Shown: in pieces, positions 1 to 7,052 of the stretch
Position numbering within the stretch: the first letter of the stretch is position 1
Layout of the letters: each line of letters opens with the position of its first letter
NCBI GenBank assembly: GCA_030618505.1
Contig: JAUXDF010000109.1
Location: forward strand, 1-8,711
Reading direction: 5' to 3'
Length of the DNA stretch: 8,711 nucleotides
Source: Spongiibacteraceae bacterium
GTDB lineage: Bacteria > Pseudomonadota > Gammaproteobacteria > Pseudomonadales > PIVM01
Notes under the pieces: generated by a model
What the model was told of the DNA's origin: nothing
The model's input: only the letters and a program-made list of their open reading frames with translations
The model's database searches: none
Made by a program: the position numbers and the translations under genes

Positions 1-1035
1 GTCTCGGGTGAAAGCGCTGCCGAAGGGATTGCCAAAAAGATTACCAAAGCGCTTAAGCTGCCATTTCGTTTGGGCGAGCATGAGATTTATGTGGGCGTCA
101 GTATTGGTATTGTGCTTTACCCAGGTGGTGGTAGCGATATTGATACCTTAATTCAGAATGCTGATATAGCCATGTATCAAGTGAAAGATAATGGCAAGGA
201 TAGTTACGCCTTTTATCATCGGGATATGAATGCCGCCACTGCGAATCATTTGCATTTCGAGCGTGATATACGTAAAGCCCTGGAGAACGATGAGTTTCGC
301 GTACATTATCAGCCGCAAGTTGATTCCCGTAGTGGCGAGATTGTGGGTGTTGAGGCGCTGATTCGTTGGGAGCACCCAACACGTGGGTTTATTATGCCCG
401 GCGAGTTTATACCCATTGCCGAGGAGTCCCGCCTGATTATGGAGATTGATCTCTGGGTTTTGCGTAATGCCTGTTGTGAAGTTAAGCAGTGGTATGATGC
501 AGGACTGCCAAATGTGAAGCTGGCGGTTAACTTCTCCCCTTTACTGGTTGAGCAGGCTGATTTTGTTGAGAGGTTTTTGCAGACATTGGATGAGATTGAT
601 TTCCCCAGGAATTGTTTTGAGCTGGAAATTACTGAGAATGTCATTCTCAGTGACCTGGAAAATATTGTCGAGAAGTTGATACGTTTAAATGAAGAGGGTA
701 TCACTATCGCCATTGATGATTTCGGCACGGGTTATTCATCCTTGAGCTACCTACAAAAATTCCCCATCGACACACTCAAAATTGATCAGACTTTTGTTCA
801 GAAAATTACCAGCGATTTTGACGAGGCTTGCATCGTTAATGCTATCGTCTCAATGGCCCATGGTTTAAAACTTAATATTGTTGCCGAAGGCGTGGAAACT
901 GAAGTTCAGCGAGACTATTTGCGGGATCTCGGTTGCCAGCACATGCAGGGTTACTTGTTTAGTAAAGCGCTTCCCGGGAGTGATTTGGTGAGCCGCATAG
1001 GTAGTAAAAATGTTGTTGGTATTGAGTCAGTTTGA
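1..1035 (+). CDS. GGDEF-EAL domain protein, C-terminal part (c-di-GMP phosphodiesterase), 5' partial
   Basis: The reading frame is open from base 1, so the gene starts upstream of the window; 344 residues are visible. The first ~60 are the end of a GGDEF (diguanylate cyclase) domain, with the SIGI strand, the NADIAMYQVKDNGKD helix and the YAFY end. The GGDEF motif itself is outside the window, so cyclase activity cannot be judged. A full EAL domain follows. It has EALIRW (E codon at 352), VNFSP, ELEITEN, IDDFGTGYSSL (DD codons at 715-720), LKID, AEGVET (E codon at 886) and QGYLFSKALP. These are the metal-binding and catalytic residues of active EAL phosphodiesterases, which hydrolyse c-di-GMP to pGpG. 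The likely role is lowering c-di-GMP to control motility or biofilm. Sensor domains, if any, lie upstream. The family is certain; net activity is inferred. Confidence 0.96.
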   Translation, partial: VSGESAAEGIAKKITKALKLPFRLGEHEIYVGVSIGIVLYPGGGSDIDTLIQNADIAMYQVKDNGKDSYAFYHRDMNAATANHLHFERDIRKALENDEFRVHYQPQVDSRSGEIVGVEALIRWEHPTRGFIMPGEFIPIAEESRLIMEIDLWVLRNACCEVKQWYDAGLPNVKLAVNFSPLLVEQADFVERFLQTLDEIDFPRNCFELEITENVILSDLENIVEKLIRLNEEGITIAIDDFGTGYSSLSYLQKFPIDTLKIDQTFVQKITSDFDEACIVNAIVSMAHGLKLNIVAEGVETEVQRDYLRDLGCQHMQGYLFSKALPGSDLVSRIGSKNVVGIESV

Positions 1036-1043
1036 TAGGCAAG

Positions 1044-1085
1044 GGTAAAAAAGTAGCCCGCGAGCGAGCGCACTACTTTTTTACC
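1044..1085. terminator. Bidirectional rho-independent terminator between convergent genes
   Basis: The 13-base arm at 1044-1056 (GGTAAAAAAGTAG) is perfectly complementary to 1073-1085 (CTACTTTTTTACC). An inner GCG/CGC stem (1060-1062 with 1069-1071) tightens the loop. Because the arms contain A6 and T6 runs, the hairpin gives a U-rich 3' side on either strand. It lies 8 bases after the stop of the EAL gene and 18 bases after the stop of the convergent kinase gene, so it probably serves both. The GC core is short, so termination strength is inferred. Confidence 0.75.
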
Positions 1086-1103
1086 TTAAACTATTTTACA
1101 GGT

Positions 1104-2102
1104 TTAATCATTCAGCTGCTTAAGTAGCTGCTGGTGTTTTTCTGCACTCAAGCGTGGTCCATAGCTGGTGACAACCGTTGAGGCTGCCAGGCTTGCCAAA
1201 TCGCCGGCGACTTTAAAGCTCTGCCCCTGGGTAATAGCATACAGGAATGCACCGGCAAACATATCTCCCGCGCCATTGGTATCAATGGCTTTTACTTTAT
1301 GCGGGGCAATCTCGATCAGTGCCTGACCATCCCACAATAAGGCGCCACGAGCCCCCAGGGTGATTGCAAAAGATTTGGCAATATTCTTTAGCTCGCTGAT
1401 GGCAGTATCGAGATTGTCGGTACCCGCCCAGCCTAGCGCCTCATCTTCATTGCAAAAGACCAGATCAACGCCACCGCCAATCATTTCGCGCAAGCCGTCC
1501 TGAAAAAACTCTACCATGCCAGGGTCGGACAAGCTGAGTGCCGTTTTAACACCGTTGTGTTCGGCGGTTTCACGAGCCTTGATGGCAGCTGCGCGTCCAG
1601 TGGGGGAGGTGACCAGATATCCTTCCATGTACAGATACTGAGAGTCCTGGATGGCCGCCAAGTGCAACTCTTTTTCTGACAGGGTTTCACTGATGCCGAG
1701 GAAGGTGTTCATGGTTCTTTCCGCATCGGGGGTAATCATCACCAGACACTTGCCGGTAATGCCTTCTTCTTTTTCGCTGTGAAAGTTTGAATCAACACCC
1801 GCATCTTTTATGTCTTCGAGATAAAAGTGGCCGTTATCATCGTTGGCAACCTTGCAGGAGTAGAAGGTGTTACCGCCAAAATAGCTGGTGGCGATAATAG
1901 TGTTGGCAGCCGAACCTCCGCTGGTGCGTTTGGAGGCCACCAGGTGTCCCTCCAACTCTTGGATTAGTTGATGCTGGCGTTCTTCATCGACCAGGGTCAT
2001 CAGGCCTTTTTCGATGCCTGTATCGCTCAGAAACTGATCTTCTACCTCGATCTCGGTATCCACCAGGGCTGCACCGATGCCGTAGACATGATATTTTTTC
2101 AT
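1104..2102 (-). CDS. PfkB-family carbohydrate/nucleoside kinase, probable adenosine kinase
   Basis: This is a 332-residue cytoplasmic kinase of the ribokinase/PfkB fold, a normal length for the family. Signature 1 is the SGGSAANT block with the following glycines (about residues 59-77). Signature 2 is DTNGAGDMFAGAF near residue 274, whose second Asp (D280) is the catalytic base and whose GAGD forms the anion hole. The block TGKCLVMITPDAERTMNTFLG resembles the adenosine-kinase-like subgroup, which phosphorylates adenosine to AMP with ATP for purine salvage. Another nucleoside or sugar substrate cannot be excluded. A longer frame from a TTG at 2126 exists, but the ATG at 2102 gives the usual N-terminus (MKKYHVYGIG) and has a weak GGAT ribosome site about 8 bases upstream. 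The gene is divergent from mrcB and convergent with the EAL gene, so it is probably monocistronic. Confidence 0.9.
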   Translation of the reverse strand: MKKYHVYGIGAALVDTEIEVEDQFLSDTGIEKGLMTLVDEERQHQLIQELEGHLVASKRTSGGSAANTIIATSYFGGNTFYSCKVANDDNGHFYLEDIKDAGVDSNFHSEKEEGITGKCLVMITPDAERTMNTFLGISETLSEKELHLAAIQDSQYLYMEGYLVTSPTGRAAAIKARETAEHNGVKTALSLSDPGMVEFFQDGLREMIGGGVDLVFCNEDEALGWAGTDNLDTAISELKNIAKSFAITLGARGALLWDGQALIEIAPHKVKAIDTNGAGDMFAGAFLYAITQGQSFKVAGDLASLAASTVVTSYGPRLSAEKHQQLLKQLND

Positions 2103-2146
2103 TATTTTGTTATCCGTATTTTTCAAGATTGAGTCACAAGGCCTAT

Positions 2147-2174
2147 ATTATCGATGTTATGGCCGGGAATGCAA
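2147..2174 (-). promoter_or_regulatory. Possible promoter of the PfkB-family kinase gene
   Basis: Read on the minus strand, there is a GATAAT -10 (2147-2152, 5 of 6 to consensus) and a TTGCAT -35 (2169-2174, only 3 of 6) with a 16-base spacer. This would put the RNA start near 2140, about 38 bases before the ATG at 2102. It lies in the 116-base divergent region shared with mrcB. I found no convincing -35/-10 pair for mrcB there, only an AT-rich TATATTAT stretch at 2144-2151. Confidence 0.3.
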
Positions 2175-2218
2175 TCTGTGTTACCCTCAGCGCCTTGATT
2201 TTATGGGGTTGTTTATTG

Positions 2219-4612
2219 ATGGCAACAAAAGCGCGTCGCAGTACCACCAAGGCTAAGCGAGACAGTAGCGGCAAGAGCCGCAGTAAAAAAAGAAAAAAAG
2301 TTAGCCGTAAAAAGAATCAACCCTCTTATTTGCGCTTTGTTTTGGGTCGCTTGTTACTCGTCTTTATTATTCTTCTCTCAGGGACTTTGATCTATCTGGA
2401 TGCCTGGGTGCAAGATGCTTTTTCAGGGAAAAAATGGGCGATTCCAGCAAAGGTATATGCTCGCCCACTTGAGCTTTATACCGGTTTGCGTCTCAGTCCT
2501 GAGGATTTTCAAGCCGAGCTGTTGGCCTCAGGTTATCGATTTGGTGATGGCCGTAAGCCCGGCAGCGTAGAAAAACAGGGTGATCAGTTCCAGTTAACTA
2601 CCCGGGGCTTTCGTTTTTGGGATGGTGAAGAGCCCTCACAGAACCTGAGGGTTAGTTTTAATCGCCAGCGTGTGGAGGCCGTATACAACCGTGCGGGCCA
2701 GCCCTTGAATATTGTGCGTATTGAGCCCTTGCAGATTGGCGGTATTTATCCTGCTCATAATGAGGATCGCTTGCTGGTGCAACTGGAGGAAGTCCCCGAA
2801 GGTCTTCAGCAGGCGTTAATAGTGGTTGAGGATCGGGAGTTTTACCAGCACTACGGCATCTCGCCGAAATCAATTGCTCGGGCGATGCTGGTGAATGTGA
2901 AGTCGGGACGGCTGGTGCAAGGTGGCAGTACCTTGACTCAGCAGTTGGTGAAAAACTTTTTTCTCAGTAGTGACCGTACTCTGTTGCGCAAGGGTGTAGA
3001 GGCGGTGATGGCTTTGTTGCTGGAGCTGCATTTTGATAAGGATGAGATTTTTGAAACCTATCTGAATGAAGTGTATCTGGGGCAATCCGGCCCTCGCTCG
3101 ATTCACGGCTTCGGGCTGGCTAGCCGTTATTATTTCAGTAAATCCATTAGCGATTTACGTCTTCATCAATATGCACTGCTGGTTGCCTTGGTAAAAGGCC
3201 CCTCCTTTTATGACCCCTGGAGAAATCCTCAGCGTGCCTTAAAGCGGCGCAATCTGGTGATTGATCTGCTGGAACAGCATGGTGTGGTAGAGGCGCGCGA
3301 AGCGAAATTTGCCAGACAGCAGGGTCTTTCCGTCGGTGAGCGCTCGTCGCGCTCGCGGCAAAGTTATCCTGCTTATCTTGATTTGGTGCGAAGGCAGTTG
3401 CGCAAGGATTACCGTGAGGAGGATCTGAGTTCAGAGGGGCTGCAGATATTTACCAACTTTGATCCTGTGGTGCAGTGGAAGGCTGAGCGTAGTCTCAGTC
3501 AGACGATTGCTCGCCTGGAAAAATCGAAAGGCCTAAAAGACGAGGGGCAGGGAAAGCATCATGACAGTAGAATAGAGGGCGCCGTTGTTGTCACTAGTAT
3601 AGAAAATGGCGAGTTGTTGGCTGTCGTTGGCGGTCGAGAGCCGCGTTATGCCGGCTTTAATCGTGCGCTTGATGCCCTGCGCCCGATTGGTTCTCTGATT
3701 AAACCTGCCGTTTATCTAACCGCGCTGGAGGACTCCCGGCAATATACCCTGGCCAGCATGATTAGTGATGCACCGGTGGCGGTACAAGGGGCGGATGGCA
3801 GCATGTGGGAACCGGCGAATTTTGACCATCGGGATCACGGTGAACTGCCTTTACATCGATCCTTGGCGCTTTCATATAACCAGGCCACCGCCAGGCTAGG
3901 GATGATGATAGGGCTGGAGAATGTTCTTGATACTTTGGCGCGCCTGGGGATTGAGCGGGAGTTTTTACCCGTGCCGGCTTTATTGCTTGGTGCGCTAGAG
4001 TTGTCGCCCTTTGAAGTATCAATCATGTACCAAACGATTGCTGCGGGCGGTTTTCAAAGTCCGTTAAGGGCGATACGCGAAATATTGGATAAACAGGGTC
4101 AGCCGCTCAAGCGCTATCCCTTGAGCGTTGAGCAAAAAATCTCACCCGAAGCCGTTCATTTGCTGCAATATGCCCTGCTGGAAGTGATGCGCGAGGGTAC
4201 CGGTCGCTCGGCTTATCAGGTGCTTCGAACTTCACAAACTGTTGCCGGAAAAACCGGCACCTCTGATGAGCAGCGCGATAGCTGGTTTGCCGGCTACAGC
4301 GGTGACCGTCTGGCGGTTGTCTGGTTGGGTCGCGATGATAACGGTGTCACACCGCTGACTGGCAGTAGTGGAGCCTTGAAAGTCTGGCGTGATTTAATGT
4401 TTAAGTTGAGTGAGCGTAGCGTGGTTTTTAATAAACCTGAGGGTGTTGAATATTTTTGGGTGGATGATCAAAGCGGCCTGCTGAGCGCCAAAGATTGCCA
4501 GTACGCGAGATATTTACCCTTTATTATTGGTACCGAGCCCAAGCGGCAAGCAGCCTGCAAGGCAAAGCCTGGTGCGGTATCAAGCTGGTTACGTAGCTGG
4601 TTTAAGCAATAG
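2219..4612 (+). CDS. mrcB: Penicillin-binding protein 1b, bifunctional peptidoglycan glycosyltransferase/transpeptidase
   Basis: This 797-residue class A PBP polymerises lipid II into glycan strands and cross-links them at the inner membrane. In order: a very basic Ser/Lys/Arg cytoplasmic tail (1-36), one membrane segment (~38-60), a UB2H regulatory domain (~77-155, from AKVYARPLELY), a GT51 glycosyltransferase and a transpeptidase. GT51 has catalytic E204 in EDREFYQHYG, GGSTLTQQLVKN (235-246), the second conserved Glu E261, and ETYLNEVYLGQ (279-289). The transpeptidase has the SxxK serine S492/K495 (GSLIKP), SYN (552-554) and KTG (678-680) followed by SWFAGYSG. All active-site motifs are intact. 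UB2H marks PBP1b rather than PBP1a. I chose the ATG at 2219 because it begins the typical basic tail; its ribosome site (GGGG, 10 bases upstream) is weak. In-frame extensions to the ATG at 2159 or TTG at 2129 lack a ribosome site. The next gene, 35 bases on, encodes the probable activator. Confidence 0.96.
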   Translation: MATKARRSTTKAKRDSSGKSRSKKRKKVSRKKNQPSYLRFVLGRLLLVFIILLSGTLIYLDAWVQDAFSGKKWAIPAKVYARPLELYTGLRLSPEDFQAELLASGYRFGDGRKPGSVEKQGDQFQLTTRGFRFWDGEEPSQNLRVSFNRQRVEAVYNRAGQPLNIVRIEPLQIGGIYPAHNEDRLLVQLEEVPEGLQQALIVVEDREFYQHYGISPKSIARAMLVNVKSGRLVQGGSTLTQQLVKNFFLSSDRTLLRKGVEAVMALLLELHFDKDEIFETYLNEVYLGQSGPRSIHGFGLASRYYFSKSISDLRLHQYALLVALVKGPSFYDPWRNPQRALKRRNLVIDLLEQHGVVEAREAKFARQQGLSVGERSSRSRQSYPAYLDLVRRQLRKDYREEDLSSEGLQIFTNFDPVVQWKAERSLSQTIARLEKSKGLKDEGQGKHHDSRIEGAVVVTSIENGELLAVVGGREPRYAGFNRALDALRPIGSLIKPAVYLTALEDSRQYTLASMISDAPVAVQGADGSMWEPANFDHRDHGELPLHRSLALSYNQATARLGMMIGLENVLDTLARLGIEREFLPVPALLLGALELSPFEVSIMYQTIAAGGFQSPLRAIREILDKQGQPLKRYPLSVEQKISPEAVHLLQYALLEVMREGTGRSAYQVLRTSQTVAGKTGTSDEQRDSWFAGYSGDRLAVVWLGRDDNGVTPLTGSSGALKVWRDLMFKLSERSVVFNKPEGVEYFWVDDQSGLLSAKDCQYARYLPFIIGTEPKRQAACKAKPGAVSSWLRSWFKQ

Positions 4613-4637
4613 TTTATATATGAATGTTTATGAATTT

Positions 4638-4640
4638 CGG
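4638..4640 (+). promoter_or_regulatory. Ribosome binding site deciding the start of the LpoP-like gene
   Basis: Four in-frame ATGs lie close together at 4624, 4630, 4642 and 4648. Only the one at 4648 has a purine-rich site (CGGA) at a good distance, 7 bases. It also gives a compact lipoprotein signal sequence with a short charged start (MIEKK). The site is short, so the choice is probable rather than certain. Confidence 0.5.
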
Positions 4641-4647
4641 AATGAAG

Positions 4648-5151
4648 ATGATTGAAAAAAAATACTTGGCTTGTATGACTTTGTTCATGCTATTGGCACT
4701 TGGCGGTTGTAGTACTACGAGCAGCAGGCTGGACTCAGGTGGGGCTGATGTGGATGTCGAGGCAGCCGTTGAGCCGATGGTGCTGCCCCCGCTATCCAGT
4801 CCTGAATCAAGTAGCAGGGATAAAGATGAAAATCCGGCTGTGCTAACTTTGTTGGCAAAAGCAGAACAGAGCCAACATAGTGGTGATGTCAATTCGGCCA
4901 TGGCGCATGTTGAGCGCGCACTGCGCATTGATCCGCATAGCTCTGCTGCCTATTATCAGATTGCTTCATTGAAGTTGCAGCAGGGTAAGGCGCATGAAGC
5001 TCTGCAGTTGACGCAAAAGGCGCTGAACTTTGAGTCCGCCTCCAGTGGCTTGCAAGTTGACCTGTGGGAGTTGGTGGCGGTGTGTAACGATTTGCTGGGT
5101 GATAGTCATGGTGCTATGAGGGCGAGGGAACGAGCCGAAATGCTGAGATAA
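4648..5151 (+). CDS. lpoP: TPR-containing outer-membrane lipoprotein, LpoP-like activator of PBP1b
   Basis: The product is 167 residues. It has a lipoprotein signal sequence (MIEKK, a hydrophobic core and ALGGC), with the lipidated cysteine at residue 21. Residue +2 is Ser, not Asp, which predicts sorting to the outer membrane. A low-complexity Ser/Pro/acidic linker (~22-62) follows, then about three tetratricopeptide helical pairs (~63-96, 98-131, 138-167), such as SAMAHVERALRIDP and EALQLTQKALNFE. In Pseudomonas aeruginosa, the lipoprotein LpoP, encoded next to the PBP1b gene, has this TPR design and is needed for PBP1b function, in place of the unrelated enterobacterial LpoB. The position 35 bases after a UB2H-bearing PBP1b supports the same role: spanning the periplasm to stimulate the synthase. 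The symbol rests on architecture and synteny, not on a database match. The two genes are probably one transcript. Confidence 0.8.
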   Translation: MIEKKYLACMTLFMLLALGGCSTTSSRLDSGGADVDVEAAVEPMVLPPLSSPESSSRDKDENPAVLTLLAKAEQSQHSGDVNSAMAHVERALRIDPHSSAAYYQIASLKLQQGKAHEALQLTQKALNFESASSGLQVDLWELVAVCNDLLGDSHGAMRARERAEMLR

Positions 5152-5155
5152 GGAT

Positions 5156-5191
5156 AAAAAAGCGAAGGGAGGACAGCTTGCCAGTCTCCCT
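5156..5191 (-). terminator. Probable terminator after the minus-strand barrel gene
   Basis: A hairpin pairs AGGGAG(G)AC (5166-5174, one bulged G) with GTCTCCCT (5184-5191) around a 9-base loop. On the minus strand the stem is followed, after CGC, by a T6 run (A6 at 5156-5161 on the + strand). That fits termination of the gene ending at 5219. On the plus strand there is no good U-run, so it may only partly terminate the mrcB-lpoP transcript. The 4-base gap between stem and U-run lowers confidence. Confidence 0.5.
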
Positions 5192-5218
5192 CTTGGTGTC
5201 TGATGTTAAAGCCAAAAA

Positions 5219-5758
5219 TCAAAAACCGAAGCGAATACCAATATCATAGGCATCAATGCCACTATTAACGGATTCGTCAACAATTTCTATTTTTCGAAAG
5301 CTTTGCCAGCTAACAGTAATGTCCATGTGTTTCATCACAGGAAATGCCAGTCCTGCTTGATAGAAAAAGCCAGCATCGCTCCCGTCTGCAGCTCCAACTT
5401 CTGTGTCGATGTTATAGGCCCCGAGCTTTGCGAACACCTTTGTTTTGCCAACGAACTGACCTTCAAAGGCTAATCCGAAATGAAGGCCGTTGTAATCCAC
5501 TTCTCTCTTGTTTTCGTCATCCTTTATTTCAAAGGAGCCGAAGTCAGTGTAGCCGAGTTCAAGGCCGAACCAGTCGGTGAACATGTAGCCTGCATAGACT
5601 TGAGCGTTAACATCGCTTTCAAGTTCAACAACATCCTTATCGGTATCTATATCGGAGTAGCCGCCTTGCAAACCAAGAAAGAAACCCTGGCCGGCAAATA
5701 CTGCCGGGGTTAGCAATGCCGCTAGAAAAAAGGCGCATGTGCGAGAAAATATTTTCAT
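5219..5758 (-). CDS. Small outer-membrane beta-barrel protein (OmpA/OmpW-like eight-strand fold), paralogue B
   Basis: The protein has 179 residues. It carries a clear Sec signal peptide (MKIFSR, hydrophobic core, AVFA) cut after residue 22. The mature part consists of alternating hydrophobic/polar strands with acidic loops, and it ends in GIRFGF. A C-terminal Phe is the recognition signal for the BAM assembly machinery. The length fits an eight-stranded barrel of the general outer-membrane beta-barrel superfamily, with no periplasmic OmpA-C domain. It shares ordered blocks with the barrel gene at 7053-7583: AQVYAGYMFTDWFGLELGYTDFGSF, VFAKLGAY, TVSWQSF and the last strand. The two are therefore paralogues. 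The ATG at 5758 has a good GGAG ribosome site 7 bases upstream. The preceding 71-base gap to the lipoprotein gene shows no convincing promoter, so it may be co-transcribed. Ligand or function is unknown; a pore, adhesin or structural role is possible. Confidence 0.88.
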   Translation of the reverse strand: MKIFSRTCAFFLAALLTPAVFAGQGFFLGLQGGYSDIDTDKDVVELESDVNAQVYAGYMFTDWFGLELGYTDFGSFEIKDDENKREVDYNGLHFGLAFEGQFVGKTKVFAKLGAYNIDTEVGAADGSDAGFFYQAGLAFPVMKHMDITVSWQSFRKIEIVDESVNSGIDAYDIGIRFGF

Positions 5759-5829
5759 CGAAGGACTCCGTGTTCCTGCTGATTAGATGAGTTGTGGATT
5801 GTTTCTACTTCAGTTTATTCTTCACTCAC

Positions 5830-6996
5830 TTATTGAACGAGAGTGTCTCCGGATCCTGACTGAGCTTGTACATCGCAGATCCCCACTTCTTGGAAGAAAT
5901 CCGGTGTTTTAGGGTTCGCTATTGGATTTAAGGTGCAGTTAAGCCCGAAGTTAAAGTTTAAGGCGGTGTTGTTATCTCCGGCGGCGGATACCACACCACT
6001 TATGGAGCGGCTTTCACCGCAGGCTTTAACGATAACCGTGTAGTTGGTGTTTAGCTCATCTTTTCCTTCCGGGTTGGTGTCGCCGAGAAAATAATCAACT
6101 TTAATGACGTAACTGCCATCTTCGGCATCGTCAATGTAACGAATATTTTCCGTGCCATAGCCGTCGATGTCATCTCGGTCCAGTCGTTGGATGCCATTGG
6201 ATGAGCGGTTGTCGTGCTTAATGAGTTCGCCGTTGGGTTGGGTGAGCCAAAGATCCAGGTCGTTGGGCTGATCCCACAGCAGGGTAACCTGTATTTGTCC
6301 GCTGCCGATGCTCTGTGGTACCAGTTGTGCGACACTGGAGCCATCGCCAAAGGAGATTTTCTGCCAGCGGCTGGCATCGTTAGCACCCTCGAAGTTGCCG
6401 GCGCTAAAGTCAGGCGGGGTGCTGCCGTCAGGGATAAAGAACATCAATACATTTAGATTAATTTTTTGTGCTACACCGCCTGAAGGTTCGGCCCAGTCGG
6501 CATCAATTAAGGGCAGTGCTACGCCCTCGGCTGGCCAGGGGCCCCAGAGCTTGATGGCGCTGCTGTCGCCATCTAGCGGCACATAAAAATAACTATTGGC
6601 ACCTTCAGCCTGAATAAACATTGCTGCTGGCACCATGTCAGCGGTTTCGTCAGTAATGGTAAAGGGTACGTCAATGGTGGATTCATCCCAGACGATAAAT
6701 TCGGGGACGGATGTAAACTCCCCCGTGATGGATGACAGATCAGGCGCAGGAATGGTGCCGCTAACCCTGGAGCCAGTTTGAAAACTTATGGTATCCCATA
6801 GGGTGTTGCCGTTATCAATGGTGCCTGTTGCCCGGTCCCCTTCGGAGGGCTCCGGTGGTGCCTCTGGTATTGGCTGTGTGCTCTCGATGCACAGGTCTTC
6901 ATAGTCAGCCGGGCTGCCAATTTTCTCTGAGCAAGCTAGCAGGGTTGATATTGCTAGCAAACCCGCAAGGACTTGAATTGTCTTTACACTAGCCAT
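5830..6996 (-). CDS. Lipoprotein with a YfaP/DUF2135-type beta domain, function unknown
   Basis: The protein has 388 residues. Its signal sequence ends in the lipobox LLAC, with the lipidated cysteine at residue 22; Ser at +2 predicts the outer membrane. A Pro/Glu-rich linker (41-55) leads to a beta-rich region (~56-230) that I do not recognise. It includes SFQTGSRVSGTI and an unusual Trp/Pro stretch, KLWGPWPAEG. Residues ~231-326 match the YfaP/DUF2135 pattern: VTLLWDQPNDLDLWLTQPNGE, then LDRDDIDGYGTENIRY, then DGSYVIKVDYF. The clustered Asp residues suggest calcium binding, which is an inference. Four further cysteines (36, 326, 354, 374) could form two disulfides. The C-terminal ~60 residues are unassigned. 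The ATG at 6996 has only a weak GAG ribosome site. It lies between two paralogous barrel genes on the same strand, which suggests a shared envelope role. No enzymatic motif was seen. Confidence 0.85.
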   Translation of the reverse strand: MASVKTIQVLAGLLAISTLLACSEKIGSPADYEDLCIESTQPIPEAPPEPSEGDRATGTIDNGNTLWDTISFQTGSRVSGTIPAPDLSSITGEFTSVPEFIVWDESTIDVPFTITDETADMVPAAMFIQAEGANSYFYVPLDGDSSAIKLWGPWPAEGVALPLIDADWAEPSGGVAQKINLNVLMFFIPDGSTPPDFSAGNFEGANDASRWQKISFGDGSSVAQLVPQSIGSGQIQVTLLWDQPNDLDLWLTQPNGELIKHDNRSSNGIQRLDRDDIDGYGTENIRYIDDAEDGSYVIKVDYFLGDTNPEGKDELNTNYTVIVKACGESRSISGVVSAAGDNNTALNFNFGLNCTLNPIANPKTPDFFQEVGICDVQAQSGSGDTLVQ

Positions 6997-7052
6997 TGTT
7001 GTGTCTCGTTTGATTAAATGAATAGGGGTGGCAGTAGCCGGCTAACGGTGAA

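Noticed and set aside
2103..2126. Longer start (TTG at 2126) for the PfkB-family kinase.
   Set aside because: The TTG lacks a ribosome site and adds eight residues before the usual MKKYHVYGIG start. The ATG at 2102 has a weak but better placed GGAT.
2129..2218. In-frame 30-codon upstream extension of mrcB, with a hydrophobic stretch (ICVTLSALILWGCLL) and an ATG at 2159, which could give a longer PBP1b isoform.
   Set aside because: No ribosome site precedes 2129 or 2159. The extension would put a second hydrophobic segment before the basic cytoplasmic tail, and the region holds the probable divergent promoter. PBP1b in other species starts with the basic tail.
3762..4026. Antisense open frames inside mrcB.
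   Set aside because: They lie within the conserved transpeptidase coding region, have no ribosome sites and show low-complexity compositions typical of shadow frames.
6051..6586. Several open frames on both strands overlapping the lipoprotein gene.
   Set aside because: The lipoprotein frame has a signal sequence, lipobox and a recognisable domain across the whole span. The others have no domain, signal or ribosome site.
7035..7044. Perfect 10-base palindrome TAGCCGGCTA between the barrel and lipoprotein genes, considered as an operator or terminator.
   Set aside because: It has no loop space for a hairpin and no T-run, and a single short palindrome can easily occur by chance.
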